Positions 1 to 8,917 of a stretch of DNA of 64,000 nt are shown here, piece after piece. Each line of letters begins with the position of its first letter. The stretch's first letter is position 1. The notes under the pieces were generated by a model, which saw only the letters and a list, made by a program, of their open reading frames with translations, had not been told where the DNA came from and made no database searches. The DNA comes from Variovorax sp. Root318D1 (GTDB taxonomy: Bacteria; Pseudomonadota; Gammaproteobacteria; Burkholderiales; Burkholderiaceae_C): positions 152,156-216,155 of the forward strand of contig NZ_LMCQ01000002.1 of assembly GCF_001424835.1 (NCBI RefSeq), written 5' to 3'. The position numbers and the translations under genes were made by a program.

Positions 1-1044
1 GCAACCGGCTACGAGATCAAGGTGGCGGGCGCCGCCGAAGAATCGATCAGCGGCAAGCACGTCATCCTGGCCACGGGCTCCAATGCCCGCGCATTGCCCG
101 GCACGCCGTTCGACGAGGAGAACATCCTCTCGAACGACGGCGCGCTGCGCATCGGCGCGGTGCCGAAGAAGCTGGGCCTGATCGGCTCGGGCGTCATCGG
201 CCTGGAAATGGGCTCGGTGTGGCGCCGCCTCGGCGCCGAGGTCACGGTGCTCGAAGCGCTGCCGACCTTCCTGGGCGGCGTCGACGAGCAGATCGCCAAG
301 GAAGCCAAGAAGGCCTTCGACAAGCAGAAGCTCAAGATCGAACTCGGCGTCAAGGTCGGCGAGATCAAGTCGTCGAAGAAGGGCGTGAGCGTGGCGTGGA
401 CCAATGCCAAGGGCGAAGCGCAAACCCTCGAGGTCGACAAGCTGATCGTCTCGATCGGCCGTGTGCCCAACACCATCGGCCTGAACGCCGAAGCCGTGGG
501 CCTCAAGCTCGATGAGCGCGGTGCCATTGCCGTGGACGACGACTGCAAGACCAGCCTGCCCAACGTCTGGGCTATCGGCGACGTGGTTCGCGGCCCGATG
601 CTCGCGCACAAGGCCGAGGAAGAAGGCGTTGCCGTGGCGGAGCGCATTGCGGGTCAGCACGGCCACGTCAACTTCAACACCGTGCCGTGGGTGATCTACA
701 CCAGCCCCGAGATCGCTTGGGTTGGCCAGACCGAGCAGCAGCTCAAGGCCGCGGGCCGCGCCTACAAGGCCGGCACCTTCCCGTTCCTTGCGAACGGCCG
801 CGCACGTGCGCTGGGCGACACGACCGGCATGGTCAAGTTCCTGGCCGATGCGGCAACGGACGAAATCCTCGGGGTGCACATCGTGGGCCCGCAGGCCAGC
901 GAGCTGATCTCCGAAGCCGTGGTGGCGATGGAGTTCAAGGCCAGTGCCGAAGACATCGCGCGCATCTGCCATGCGCACCCGTCGCTGTCGGAAGCCACCA
1001 AGGAAGCGGCACTTGCCGTGGACAAGCGCACGCTGAACTTCTGA
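1..1044 (+). CDS. lpdA: Dihydrolipoyl dehydrogenase, 3' part
   Basis: E3 flavoenzyme that reoxidises the dihydrolipoyl arm of 2-oxoacid dehydrogenase complexes with NAD+. The frame is open from base 1, so the N-terminus, including the FAD motif and the redox-active CxxxxC pair, lies outside the window. The NAD-binding glycine motif GSGVIG begins at visible codon 62. The dimerisation domain ends with the active-site signature His324-x-His326 followed by Glu331 (HAHPSLSE). zapE follows 4 bases later; in this family lpdA-zapE commonly sits after sucA-sucB/odhB, so this is probably the oxoglutarate dehydrogenase copy, but the upstream genes are not visible. Confidence 0.95.
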   Translation, partial: ATGYEIKVAGAAEESISGKHVILATGSNARALPGTPFDEENILSNDGALRIGAVPKKLGLIGSGVIGLEMGSVWRRLGAEVTVLEALPTFLGGVDEQIAKEAKKAFDKQKLKIELGVKVGEIKSSKKGVSVAWTNAKGEAQTLEVDKLIVSIGRVPNTIGLNAEAVGLKLDERGAIAVDDDCKTSLPNVWAIGDVVRGPMLAHKAEEEGVAVAERIAGQHGHVNFNTVPWVIYTSPEIAWVGQTEQQLKAAGRAYKAGTFPFLANGRARALGDTTGMVKFLADAATDEILGVHIVGPQASELISEAVVAMEFKASAEDIARICHAHPSLSEATKEAALAVDKRTLNF

Positions 1045-1048
1045 TCCT

Positions 1049-2149
1049 TTGACAAGCGTTAAAGAGGCCTATGAGGCGGAACTCGCGGTGCGCGGGTTCC
1101 AGAGCGATCCCGCGCAGCTGCGTGCCGTAGAGGCGCTGGATCGCTGCGCGCGGGAATGGGGCGAATACAAGTCCCAGCGCTCCAACGCGCTGAAGAAGTT
1201 CATCAACCGGCCCGAGCTGCCGCGCGGCGTCTACATGCATGGCGGCGTCGGGCGGGGCAAGAGCTTTTTGATGGACTTGTTCTTCAACGCGGTGCCGCTC
1301 AGGCGCAAGACGCGGCTGCACTTTCACGAGTTCATGCGCGAGGTGCACCGCGAGTTGCGCGAGCTGCAGGGCACGGTCAACCCGCTCGACGAGCTGGGGC
1401 TGCGCATCTCCAAGCGCTATAAGCTGATCTGCTTCGACGAGTTCCACGTGGCGGACATCACGGACGCGATGATTCTTCATCGGCTGCTGGTGGCGCTGTT
1501 CGAGAACGGCGTGGGCTTTGTGACCACGTCCAATTTCAAGCCCGACGACCTGTATCCCGGCGGGCTGCACCGGGACCGCATTCTTCCGGCGATCGCGCTC
1601 CTCAACGAGAAGCTCGAAGTGCTCAGCGTGGACAACGGCACCGACTACCGCCGCCGCACGCTCGAGCAGTTGCGCATGTACCTGACGCCGAACGATGCAG
1701 GGGCTGAAAGGGAAATGCGCAAGGCTTTCGAAAAGCTGGCCGAAACGGCCGACGAGAGCCCGATCCTGCACATCGAGGCGCGCGAAATCCGCGCCCGACG
1801 CAAGGCCGGCGGCGTGGTCTGGTTCGATTTCAAGACGCTCTGCGGCGGACCGCGCTCGCAGAATGACTATCTGGAGATCGCCAGCCAGTTCCACACCGTG
1901 CTGTTGTCCGACGTGCCGCACATGCCGGTGCGCATGGCCTCGGAAGCACGCCGTTTCACCTGGCTGGTCGACGTCTTGTACGACCGGCGCGTGAAGCTCA
2001 TCATGTCGGCCGAGGTACCGCCGGAGGCGTTGTACACCGAGGGGCCGCTTGCGCACGAGTTCCCGCGCACGGTTTCCAGGCTCACAGAAATGCAATCGAG
2101 CGAGTTTCTTTCCCTGGAACGCCGCATCGTCGACACTCGACTGACATGA
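1049..2149 (+). CDS. zapE: Cell division ATPase ZapE (AFG1-like)
   Basis: AFG1/ZapE-family P-loop ATPase, 366 residues. In E. coli ZapE associates with the Z-ring and destabilises FtsZ polymers; mitochondrial homologues act in protein quality control. Walker A is GGVGRGKS at about residues 65-72 and Walker B is LICFDEF at about 126-132. The start is a TTG four bases after the lpdA stop, which implies co-transcription. Length matches the family. The 3' end overlaps the next start by 4 bases (ATGA at 2146-2149). Confidence 0.93.
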   Translation: MTSVKEAYEAELAVRGFQSDPAQLRAVEALDRCAREWGEYKSQRSNALKKFINRPELPRGVYMHGGVGRGKSFLMDLFFNAVPLRRKTRLHFHEFMREVHRELRELQGTVNPLDELGLRISKRYKLICFDEFHVADITDAMILHRLLVALFENGVGFVTTSNFKPDDLYPGGLHRDRILPAIALLNEKLEVLSVDNGTDYRRRTLEQLRMYLTPNDAGAEREMRKAFEKLAETADESPILHIEAREIRARRKAGGVVWFDFKTLCGGPRSQNDYLEIASQFHTVLLSDVPHMPVRMASEARRFTWLVDVLYDRRVKLIMSAEVPPEALYTEGPLAHEFPRTVSRLTEMQSSEFLSLERRIVDTRLT

Positions 2150-2811
2150 AACATACCGTTCTCGCCGTGCTGATGACATTGGGCAGCCTGCCTTCGTGGG
2201 CGCAGTCCACCGCGGCCGCGGGCAATGCCAATTTCGAGGCCGAGCGCAGCAGGCTCACGGCCGAACGCGCAGCCATTGATGCGCGCTTCGAAAAGGAGCG
2301 CGCCGCCTGCTACCAGAAGTTCGCGGTCGAAGATTGCTTGCGCGACAGCCGCAGGCGCCGCCGCGCCGAGACCGATCACATCAAGCGGCAGGAAACTGCC
2401 ATCAACGACATCGAGCGCCAGCGGCGCGGCGCGGCCGAGCTCGAGAAGCTCGATCAGAAAGCCGCCACGCGGCGCCCGCAAGATGCGCCCGAGAAGCAGA
2501 ACGAGTCGCGCCAGACTCAGAAAGATCGCGAGCAGCGCGCGGCCGACCACGCGGCGAGCCGTGCCGCCACCGCCGCCGAGGCGGACGCGCGCCGGCGCGA
2601 GCTGGAAGAGAAACAGAAAGCGCACGCCGACGACCAGGCCAAGGCGGCCCAGAAGCGCGCCGAAGCCCCCGCGGCCGCCGAACGCTTCGAGAGCAAGCAG
2701 AAAAAAGCGGCCGAGCACCGCGCCAGCCGCGAGCGGCAGAACGCCGAACGCACCAAGCCGCGCGGCGCACCCTTGCCTCCGGCATCGCCGGCGTCGGCAC
2801 CAGCCCGTTGA
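2146..2811 (+). CDS. Secreted coiled-coil protein of unknown function
   Basis: 221 residues. A short signal peptide ends near residue 20 (SWAQ). The rest is almost entirely charged, Ala/Arg/Glu/Lys-rich helix expected to form a long coiled coil, with a Pro/Ala tail. Two cysteines nine residues apart (about residues 52 and 61) could form a disulfide. ATGA overlap with zapE indicates translational coupling. No catalytic motif is visible. Similar proteins occur beside zapE in Comamonadaceae to my knowledge, but their role is unknown. Confidence 0.7.
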   Translation: MKHTVLAVLMTLGSLPSWAQSTAAAGNANFEAERSRLTAERAAIDARFEKERAACYQKFAVEDCLRDSRRRRRAETDHIKRQETAINDIERQRRGAAELEKLDQKAATRRPQDAPEKQNESRQTQKDREQRAADHAASRAATAAEADARRRELEEKQKAHADDQAKAAQKRAEAPAAAERFESKQKKAAEHRASRERQNAERTKPRGAPLPPASPASAPAR

Positions 2812-2861
2812 AGCCCTCGGAGCCTTGCGCTCGAAAGGCGCCGGGAGGCGAGAGGTGCCGT

Positions 2862-3632
2862 TCAGGCTTCTGCGGGCAGCGCCTCGAGCTTTAGCACTGC
2901 AATGGAGATGTTGTCGCCCGTGCCGCGGGCGCGGCGGCGCGCTTCTCCCACCAGGATTTCCACCGCTTCGCGCGGCGGCTCTGCGTAGAGAACACTCGCC
3001 AGCTCCTCGGGGCTGAAGTAGTGCCAGAGCCCATCGCTGCATGCCATCAGCAGGTCGCCGGGCTGCATCATCGGAATGTAGTGGGGCTCGATGGGAGGCG
3101 GCATCGAGGTCATCCCGAGGCAGCCGAGCAGGATGTTGCCCTTGGGATGGACGTTGGCCTCGGCTTCGCTGATTTCGCCGCGGTCGATCAGCACCTGCAC
3201 GTAGGAGTGGTCGCGCGTGCGCGTGACGAGTTGGCCGTCCTGGAAGTGATAGATGCGGGAGTCGCCGGCGTGAATCCACGCGCAATCGCCCTTGGGGTTC
3301 ATGAGGAAGGCCGCCAGCGTGCTGTGCGGCTCTTGCTCGCTCGACAGGGCCGTGAGCTTGATGACCGTGTGCGCATCTTCCAGCAGCTGCCGCAGCACTG
3401 CCGTGGAGCTGTCGCGCTCGGGGCTGTAGCGGGCGAACAGCTGGCGCGCCGTCATCAGCACTTGGTCTGAGGCCTTGCGCCCGCCGCTGCGGCCGCCCAT
3501 GCCGTCGGCAATGACGCAGAGCATGCAGCCGGGCATGCGCGGATGGCTCATCATCAGCACCTGGTCCTGCTGATAGGTCCGGTCGCCCTTGTGGAGTCCG
3601 GTGGCGGCGGCAAGTCGAAAGCCTTGGGTCAT
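2862..3632 (-). CDS. PP2C-family serine/threonine phosphatase
   Basis: Metal-dependent (PPM/PP2C) protein phosphatase, 256 residues from the chosen ATG. Visible motifs: Asp43 in DGMGG, GDSR at 123-126, SDGLW at about 199-203 and the GDN metal site at about 239-241. The frame is open further upstream to 3749, but that would overlap the divergent ydcH-like gene and carries no family sequence, so the internal start before TQGF is preferred. No cognate kinase gene is adjacent; the substrate is unknown. Confidence 0.88.
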   Translation of the reverse strand: MTQGFRLAAATGLHKGDRTYQQDQVLMMSHPRMPGCMLCVIADGMGGRSGGRKASDQVLMTARQLFARYSPERDSSTAVLRQLLEDAHTVIKLTALSSEQEPHSTLAAFLMNPKGDCAWIHAGDSRIYHFQDGQLVTRTRDHSYVQVLIDRGEISEAEANVHPKGNILLGCLGMTSMPPPIEPHYIPMMQPGDLLMACSDGLWHYFSPEELASVLYAEPPREAVEILVGEARRRARGTGDNISIAVLKLEALPAEA

Positions 3633-3738
3633 GAGCGCAAATGCGCCAGCGGCGCGCTTTCTATCTTCTCGGGAGGTCGAACCAGGACGTATTATCGAGT
3701 GAACACGAGCTGCGGCGGAATAGGTCGCATCGCCAACG

Positions 3739-3942
3739 TTGGACTCCAATCTTCATTCCCTTTCCCGCCAATTGATCGAGCTGCGCATGGAGCATGCCGA
3801 TCTCGACGCCACCATCGACCGCCTGGCCGAGGCTTCGCCGCAAGACGAGCTGCTGCTGCGCCGCCTGAAAAAACGCCGCCTTGCGCTGCGCGACCAAATC
3901 GCACGGCTCGAGAACGTGCTCGATCCAAGAGAACCCGCGTGA
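3739..3942 (+). CDS. YdcH/DUF465-like small coiled-coil protein
   Basis: 67-residue acidic/basic helical protein with a TTG start and the heptad-like pattern of DUF465 (YdcH) proteins, which resemble SlyX. Its stop overlaps the GTG start of the following helicase (GTGA at 3939-3942), so the two are probably co-expressed. Function is unknown. The 5' spacer to the divergent phosphatase is about 106 bases. Confidence 0.7.
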   Translation: MDSNLHSLSRQLIELRMEHADLDATIDRLAEASPQDELLLRRLKKRRLALRDQIARLENVLDPREPA

Positions 3943-5996
3943 CCGAAACACTCGAGGACAAGGTGCGCGACGCCTTCGCGCAGGGAGGCGTCCTGTCCCG
4001 CGCGGCCGAGCAGTTCCGCGAACGCTCAGGGCAGACCGAAATGGCGCTGGCCGTTGCCCGCACCATCGAAGAGGGCGGCGTGCTGGTGGTGGAGGCCGGC
4101 ACCGGCGTCGGCAAGACCTTTTCGTACCTCGTGCCGGCCCTTCTGAGCGGCGAGCGCGTGCTGCTCTCCACCGCCACCAAGACCTTGCAGGACCAGCTTT
4201 TCGGGCGCGACCTGCCGCGCCTGGTCGAGGCGCTCGAACTGCCGGTTCGAACGGCGCTGCTCAAGGGTCGTGCGAGCTATCTGTGCCTGCACCGGCTCGA
4301 CTTGGCGCGCCACGACGCCTCGCTCCCCGAGCGGGGCAGCTTGCGAACGCTCGCCAAGATCGAGCAATGGTCCAAGGCCACCCGGACTGGCGATCTGGCC
4401 GAGTTGCCGGGGCTGGACGAGCGCTCGCCGCTCATTCCCCTCATCACTTCGACGCGCGAGAACTGCCTCGGCGCGCAATGCCCGCAGTTCAAGCCCTGCC
4501 ACGTCAACCTGGCGCGGCGCGAGGCGCTCGCGGCCGACGTGGTGGTCATCAATCACCATCTGTTCTTCGCGGACCTCGCGGTGCGCGAAACCGGCATGGC
4601 GGAGTTGTTGCCCACGGTGAGCGTGGTCGTGTTCGACGAGGCCCATCAACTCAACGAAACCGGCGTGCAGTTCCTGGGCGCGCAGCTCGGCAGCGGGCAG
4701 GCGCTCGATTTCGCGCGCGATCTGCTCGGTGCCGGCTTGCAGCATGCGCGGGGGCTGGTCGACTGGCAGCAACTGGTGGCGGACATCGAGCGCGCCGCGC
4801 GCGAGTTGCGCCTTGCGGTCGGCAAGCAATGGCCCGGGACCAAGCTGCGCTGGGTGGGCCCAGCGCCCGAAGGCATCGACCCCAACCTCTGGCAGGGTGC
4901 GCTCGATGCCCTGCAGCATGCGTTCGAGCTGGCGGCGGAAGGGCTCGATACCGTCAGCGAAATATCGCCGGATTTCGTGCGCCTGCACGAGCGAGCCCAG
5001 CAACTCGCCAAGCGTGCGGCGCGTTTCGCGCTGCCCTGCGAGGTGGAGTCCGTGCGCTGGGTCGATGTGGGGACGCAGCTGCGCTTGGTCGAATCGCCGC
5101 TCGACATTGCCGAAGCCATGCGCACGCGGGTGCTCAAGATCGATCGGGACAACCAGAATGCCTACGGTGAAGAGGAGGACAGCCGTGCGGCGTCGGAAGA
5201 CAGCGGCCGCGCCTGGGTCTTCACCTCCGCCACGTTGGGCGACGAGCCCACGCTGCGCTGGTTCACTGAGCCGTGCGGCCTGCGCGATGCCGAGGTGCTG
5301 CGAGTGCAGAGCCCTTTCGACTATGCGGCCCAGGCCGGGCTCTATGTGCCTCGTGTGTTTCCCAAGCCCAACGATGCCGCGCACAGCGTGCGCGTGGCCC
5401 AGCTGGCCGCGCGCGGCGCCGCCGAGCTTGGTGGCCGCACGCTGGTGCTGACGACCACGCTGCGTGCCTTGCGAACCATCGGCGACGAGATGAAGCAGCA
5501 GTTCGAGCGGCTCGAAGCCGACGTGCGGCCCGAGGTGCTGGTCCAGGGCGAACTGCCCAAGCGCGTGCTCATGGACCGCTTCCGCGAAGGCGCGGAAGGC
5601 GGCCGCAACGGCTGCGTGCTGGTGGCCTCCGCGTCGTTCTGGGAAGGCTTTGATGCGCCGGGCGATGCGCTTCAACTGGTGGTAATCGACAAGCTGCCGT
5701 TTCCTCCACCCAATGACCCGCTGGTCGAGGCTCGCTCGCAGCGGCTCGAGGCACAAGGGCGCAGTTCGTTCAGCGACTATTCGCTGCCCGAGGCGGCCGT
5801 GGCGCTGAAGCAGGGGGCAGGGCGCTTGATTCGCCGCGAAACCGACTGCGGGGTGCTCGCGATCTGCGACACCCGCCTGGTCGCCATGGGCTATGGCCGG
5901 CGGCTGCTGGCGGCGCTGCCGCCGATGCGGCGGCTGGAGAGCGAAGCGGATTTTGAGGCGGCCATCGCCGAACTGAAGAACTCCCTGTCGGCCTGA
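3939..5996 (+). CDS. DinG/YoaA-type iron-sulfur DNA helicase
   Basis: Superfamily 2 ATP-dependent 5'-3' DNA helicase of the XPD/DinG group, 685 residues. Walker A (AGTGVGKT) lies at about 53-60 and the DEAH box at 233-236. Four cysteines at 116, 176, 181 and 187 between them fit the Fe-S cluster of the group. The C-terminal helicase motif GRLIRRETD is intact. An in-frame open stretch runs upstream to 3543 but crosses the divergent gene, so the GTG overlapping the ydcH-like stop is taken as the start. YoaA-like proteins act in replication-fork repair; which paralogue this is cannot be decided here. Confidence 0.9.
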   Translation: MTETLEDKVRDAFAQGGVLSRAAEQFRERSGQTEMALAVARTIEEGGVLVVEAGTGVGKTFSYLVPALLSGERVLLSTATKTLQDQLFGRDLPRLVEALELPVRTALLKGRASYLCLHRLDLARHDASLPERGSLRTLAKIEQWSKATRTGDLAELPGLDERSPLIPLITSTRENCLGAQCPQFKPCHVNLARREALAADVVVINHHLFFADLAVRETGMAELLPTVSVVVFDEAHQLNETGVQFLGAQLGSGQALDFARDLLGAGLQHARGLVDWQQLVADIERAARELRLAVGKQWPGTKLRWVGPAPEGIDPNLWQGALDALQHAFELAAEGLDTVSEISPDFVRLHERAQQLAKRAARFALPCEVESVRWVDVGTQLRLVESPLDIAEAMRTRVLKIDRDNQNAYGEEEDSRAASEDSGRAWVFTSATLGDEPTLRWFTEPCGLRDAEVLRVQSPFDYAAQAGLYVPRVFPKPNDAAHSVRVAQLAARGAAELGGRTLVLTTTLRALRTIGDEMKQQFERLEADVRPEVLVQGELPKRVLMDRFREGAEGGRNGCVLVASASFWEGFDAPGDALQLVVIDKLPFPPPNDPLVEARSQRLEAQGRSSFSDYSLPEAAVALKQGAGRLIRRETDCGVLAICDTRLVAMGYGRRLLAALPPMRRLESEADFEAAIAELKNSLSA

Positions 5997-6058
5997 GAAA
6001 CACAAGGAGAAGGCGTCGGGCTCGACGCAGGCGCGCCTGGCCCGGTCGAGACGAAGAA

Positions 6059-6076
6059 AAAGCCCCGAAGGGCTTT
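6059..6076. terminator. Bidirectional intrinsic terminator
   Basis: Seven-bp perfect stem AAAGCCC/GGGCTTT with a CGAA loop, a T-rich run after it on the plus strand (TTCTTTTTA) and A-rich sequence before it. It lies between the convergent helicase gene and bamD and can serve both. Confidence 0.8.
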
Positions 6077-6091
6077 ATTCTTTTTACCGGA

Positions 6092-6898
6092 TTACCAGAC
6101 CTTCCACCACGGATCGTCCTTGCCCTTGAAGCCGCGCGCCAGGTACTCGCTCTGCGGGTAGTTGGTGGTCAGCACGCGCTGGGCGTCATCGCGCAGGTCC
6201 TTCATGCCGAGCGCATCGTAGGAGCGGACGATGATGTACAGGGCTTCTTCCAGCGCAGGCACTTCGCGGTAATCGGACAGCGCAAGCTGCGCCCGGTTGA
6301 TGGCTGCGAGGTAGGCGCCGCGCGAGTAGTAGTAGCGCGCCACGTGCACTTCATACTGGGCGAGCGAGTTCACGATGTAGTTCATGCGCTGGCGCGCATC
6401 TGGCGTGTAGCGCGAATCGGGGAAGCGCGTCACCAGTTCCTTGAACGACTCGAACGATTCCTTGGCGGCCTTCTGGTCGCGTTCGGACAGGTCCTGGCGC
6501 GTCAGGAAAGCGAACATGCCAAGGTCGTCGTTGAAGTTGATCACACCCTTCAGGTAGAGCGCGTAGTCCAGCGCCGGGCTGGCCGGGTGCAGCTTCAGGA
6601 AGCGATCGATGGTGGCAATGGCATTGGCCTTTTCGCCCGACTTGTACTGGGCGTAGGCCTTTTCGAGCTGGGCCTGCTGCGCGAGCGGCGTACCGGCGGC
6701 GCGGCCTTCGAGCTTTTCGTACAGAGGCACGGCCTTGTCGTAGGCGCCGGAACCCGCTTCGTCCTTGGCTTCCGCGTAGATGCGGTTGGGGCTCCAGTTC
6801 GCGGTCTTGTCGACGCTGGTGGAGGAGCAGCCGGCTGCAAGCAGCGCTGCCGCGCTGAGCGCGATCCAGGAGGGGACCGATAATTTGGCGCGAAACAT
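6092..6898 (-). CDS. bamD: Outer membrane assembly lipoprotein BamD
   Basis: Essential lipoprotein of the BAM complex that helps fold outer-membrane beta-barrels. 268 residues from the chosen ATG, with a signal peptide and lipobox LAAGC placing the lipidated Cys at residue 24, followed by TPR-like helical repeats and the conserved YAEAKDE segment. The frame is open to 6931, but a TATAAT hexamer at 6931-6936 (minus strand) would then lie inside the gene, so the ATG at 6898 is preferred. Divergent from rluD with only 14 bases between starts, as bamD and rluD are in many proteobacteria. Confidence 0.93.
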   Translation of the reverse strand: MFRAKLSVPSWIALSAAALLAAGCSSTSVDKTANWSPNRIYAEAKDEAGSGAYDKAVPLYEKLEGRAAGTPLAQQAQLEKAYAQYKSGEKANAIATIDRFLKLHPASPALDYALYLKGVINFNDDLGMFAFLTRQDLSERDQKAAKESFESFKELVTRFPDSRYTPDARQRMNYIVNSLAQYEVHVARYYYSRGAYLAAINRAQLALSDYREVPALEEALYIIVRSYDALGMKDLRDDAQRVLTTNYPQSEYLARGFKGKDDPWWKVW

Positions 6899-6912
6899 CA
6901 CATACGGCTTTC

Positions 6913-7938
6913 GTGAAACAGTTGCCTTCAATTATATCGACCGACCCCCTGGACATTGCCCCTGACACGGCCGAGGTCGATGAGGGCGCGGATCCGGTCG
7001 AGCCCAGCGAGTTGCGGCCCTTCGCCATAGGCGAGGCCCACCACGGCCTGCGACTGGACCGCGCGCTGGCTGCGCTGGTGCCGGAATTTTCTCGCAACTA
7101 TCTGCAACAGCTGATAGAAGCGGGCGCCGTGGAGCTCCAGGGGCGCACGGTCCTGAAGGCTTCCGCCACGGTGCGTGCCGGCCAGGCCGGGCGCATCGAA
7201 CTGCGGCCCACGCCCCAGAGCCAGGCTTTCCGGCCCGAGGCGATGGAGATCGTCACGGTGCACGAGGACGAGCACCTGCGCATCGTCGACAAGCCGGCCG
7301 GCCTGGTGGTGCACCCGGCGCCGGGTCATTGGAGCGGCACGCTGCTGAACGGACTGCTGGCGCTCGACCCCAAGGCGTCCCTGCTGCCGCGCGCGGGCAT
7401 CGTCCACCGGCTCGACCGTGACACCAGTGGGCTGATGGTCGTAGCGCGGACCCGTGCCGTCATGGACGCCATGGTGGCGCTGATCGCGGCGCGCGAGGTC
7501 AAGCGCCAGTACCTTGCCATTGGGCACAAACCCTGGACGGGGGCCGCGGCCCGCCAGGTGGACGCGCCCATCGGGCGCGATCCGCGCAACCGTTTGCGCA
7601 TGGCCGTCGTCGATCTGGAGCGCCACGCAGGAAAGACGGCGCGCACGCTCATCGAACGGCTGGACAGCAATGCCGACGGCTGCGCCGTGCGGTGTACCCT
7701 CGAAACCGGCCGGACCCACCAGATTCGCGTGCACATGGCGTCGATCGGGCATCCGCTGGTTGGTGACGCTCTCTACGGAGGGGCGCCGGCCGCGGGTCTG
7801 GAACGGCAGGCGCTGCACGCCTTCAGGCTCGCGTTCGTGCATCCCGTCACCCAGGCGCCGATGGAGTTCCGCTCTCTTCCTCCCGCCGATCTCGTTCATG
7901 CGTTGCAGGCCTGGGGGCTGGATTACAATCGCGTCTGA
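6913..7938 (+). CDS. rluD: 23S rRNA pseudouridine synthase RluD
   Basis: Makes the conserved pseudouridines of 23S rRNA helix 69 (1911/1915/1917 in E. coli). 341 residues: a divergent N-terminal stretch of about 40, an S4 RNA-binding domain at about 45-105, then the RluA-family catalytic domain with HRLDRDTSG at 165-173 (catalytic Asp168). GTG start chosen because it opens the frame; a later start within the first 40 residues is possible, since the bamD -10 occupies these codons. scpB follows after 127 bases. Confidence 0.92.
   Translation: MKQLPSIISTDPLDIAPDTAEVDEGADPVEPSELRPFAIGEAHHGLRLDRALAALVPEFSRNYLQQLIEAGAVELQGRTVLKASATVRAGQAGRIELRPTPQSQAFRPEAMEIVTVHEDEHLRIVDKPAGLVVHPAPGHWSGTLLNGLLALDPKASLLPRAGIVHRLDRDTSGLMVVARTRAVMDAMVALIAAREVKRQYLAIGHKPWTGAAARQVDAPIGRDPRNRLRMAVVDLERHAGKTARTLIERLDSNADGCAVRCTLETGRTHQIRVHMASIGHPLVGDALYGGAPAAGLERQALHAFRLAFVHPVTQAPMEFRSLPPADLVHALQAWGLDYNRV
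6931..6936 (-). promoter_or_regulatory. -10 element of the bamD promoter
   Basis: Perfect TATAAT read on the minus strand, 32 bases before the bamD ATG; no clear TTGACA-like -35 was found 16-18 bases upstream. It lies within the first codons of the divergent rluD gene. Confidence 0.6.
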
Positions 7939-8065
7939 CGGCCCGAGGGCCGCGCCGGCCACCCCGATGCCGGCCTTGCGTTGCACTCGCCGCGTGCCGG
8001 CAGCGCCTTCTTCCATCCTTCTGAACAAGCGTCCCTGAGACGCCTTTTCCCGGATAACGCGAACC

Positions 8066-8917
8066 ATGAATACGGCGGATGCCAAGCGCATTCTCGAAAC
8101 CGCCTTGATCTGTTCGAGCCAGCCGCTGCCAGTGCGCGAAATGCGCGTGCTGTTCGACGACGAGCTGGGTGCGGACACCATCAAGGTGCTGTTGCTTGAA
8201 CTGCAGGAAGACTGGGCGCAACGCGGCCTGGAACTGGTGAACGTCGCCAGCGGCTGGCGCTTTCAAAGCCGGCCCGAGATGCGCGACCATCTCGATCGCC
8301 TGCACCCCGAAAAGCCGCCGCGCTACACGCGTGCCGCTCTCGAGACGCTGGCCATCATTGCCTACCGCCAGCCGGTCACGCGCGGCGACATGGAAGACAT
8401 TCGCGGCGTCACCATCAACTCCCTCATCCTGAAGCAGCTCGAAGACCGCGGCTGGGTCGAGGTGATCGGCCACCGCGAAACCGTCGGGCGGCCCGGGCTC
8501 TACGCCACCACGCGCCAGTTTCTCGACGACCTCGGCCTCGGCTCCCTCGACCAGCTGCCTCTGATCGAAACTCCGGCTCAACAAGCGGCGCTGGTCGATG
8601 CGCTCGACCAGGCCTCGGGCAACCAGCAAGGCTTGCCGATGGAAATCGCCGGCGAGGCCGATGACGATGCTTCCGCTGTCACCGAACCAGACCTGGAAGC
8701 GGACACTGAACTTGCGCTGCCTCCTGCCGAGGCTCCCGAAGCGGTCGAAGCCCTCGAGGCCGCTGCTGCGCAATTCGCCGAAGACGCGGCTCGCACCGAA
8801 GAGCCTGCAGAAATCCCGGCCCTCCCGGACGTCGAGCTTCCCGCTGAGCTCGAATCCGAAGTCCCGTCGTCCGACGAGACCGATCCCCACGCTGTTTCTC
8901 CCGGAAAAAACCAATGA
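8066..8917 (+). CDS. scpB: Segregation and condensation protein ScpB
   Basis: Winged-helix (kite) subunit that joins ScpA and Smc in the bacterial condensin. The first 180 residues match ScpB, including the conserved stretch around [20 protein letters not shown] at about residues 95-115. An additional tail of about 90 residues is strongly acidic and Ala/Pro-rich. scpA is not adjacent. Overlaps rluB by 4 bases (ATGA), a common scpB-rluB pairing. Confidence 0.93.
   Translation: MNTADAKRILETALICSSQPLPVREMRVLFDDELGADTIKVLLLELQEDWAQRGLELVNVASGWRFQSRPEMRDHLDRLHPEKPPRYTRAALETLAIIAYRQPVTRGDMEDIRGVTINSLILKQLEDRGWVEVIGHRETVGRPGLYATTRQFLDDLGLGSLDQLPLIETPAQQAALVDALDQASGNQQGLPMEIAGEADDDASAVTEPDLEADTELALPPAEAPEAVEALEAAAAQFAEDAARTEEPAEIPALPDVELPAELESEVPSSDETDPHAVSPGKNQ

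Noticed and set aside
935..2179. Open frame of 414 codons on the minus strand over zapE
   Set aside because: Composition of a shadow, no family motif, and it covers two well-supported plus-strand genes.
4026..6005. Open frame of 659 codons on the minus strand opposite the dinG-like gene
   Set aside because: It mirrors the helicase codons, is His/Arg/Gln-rich without any motif, and has no ribosome site; it is a typical high-GC antisense shadow.
7938..8066. GCCGGC-rich repeats between rluD and scpB as a terminator
   Set aside because: The arms are self-complementary GC palindromes common in this GC range, and no T tract follows.
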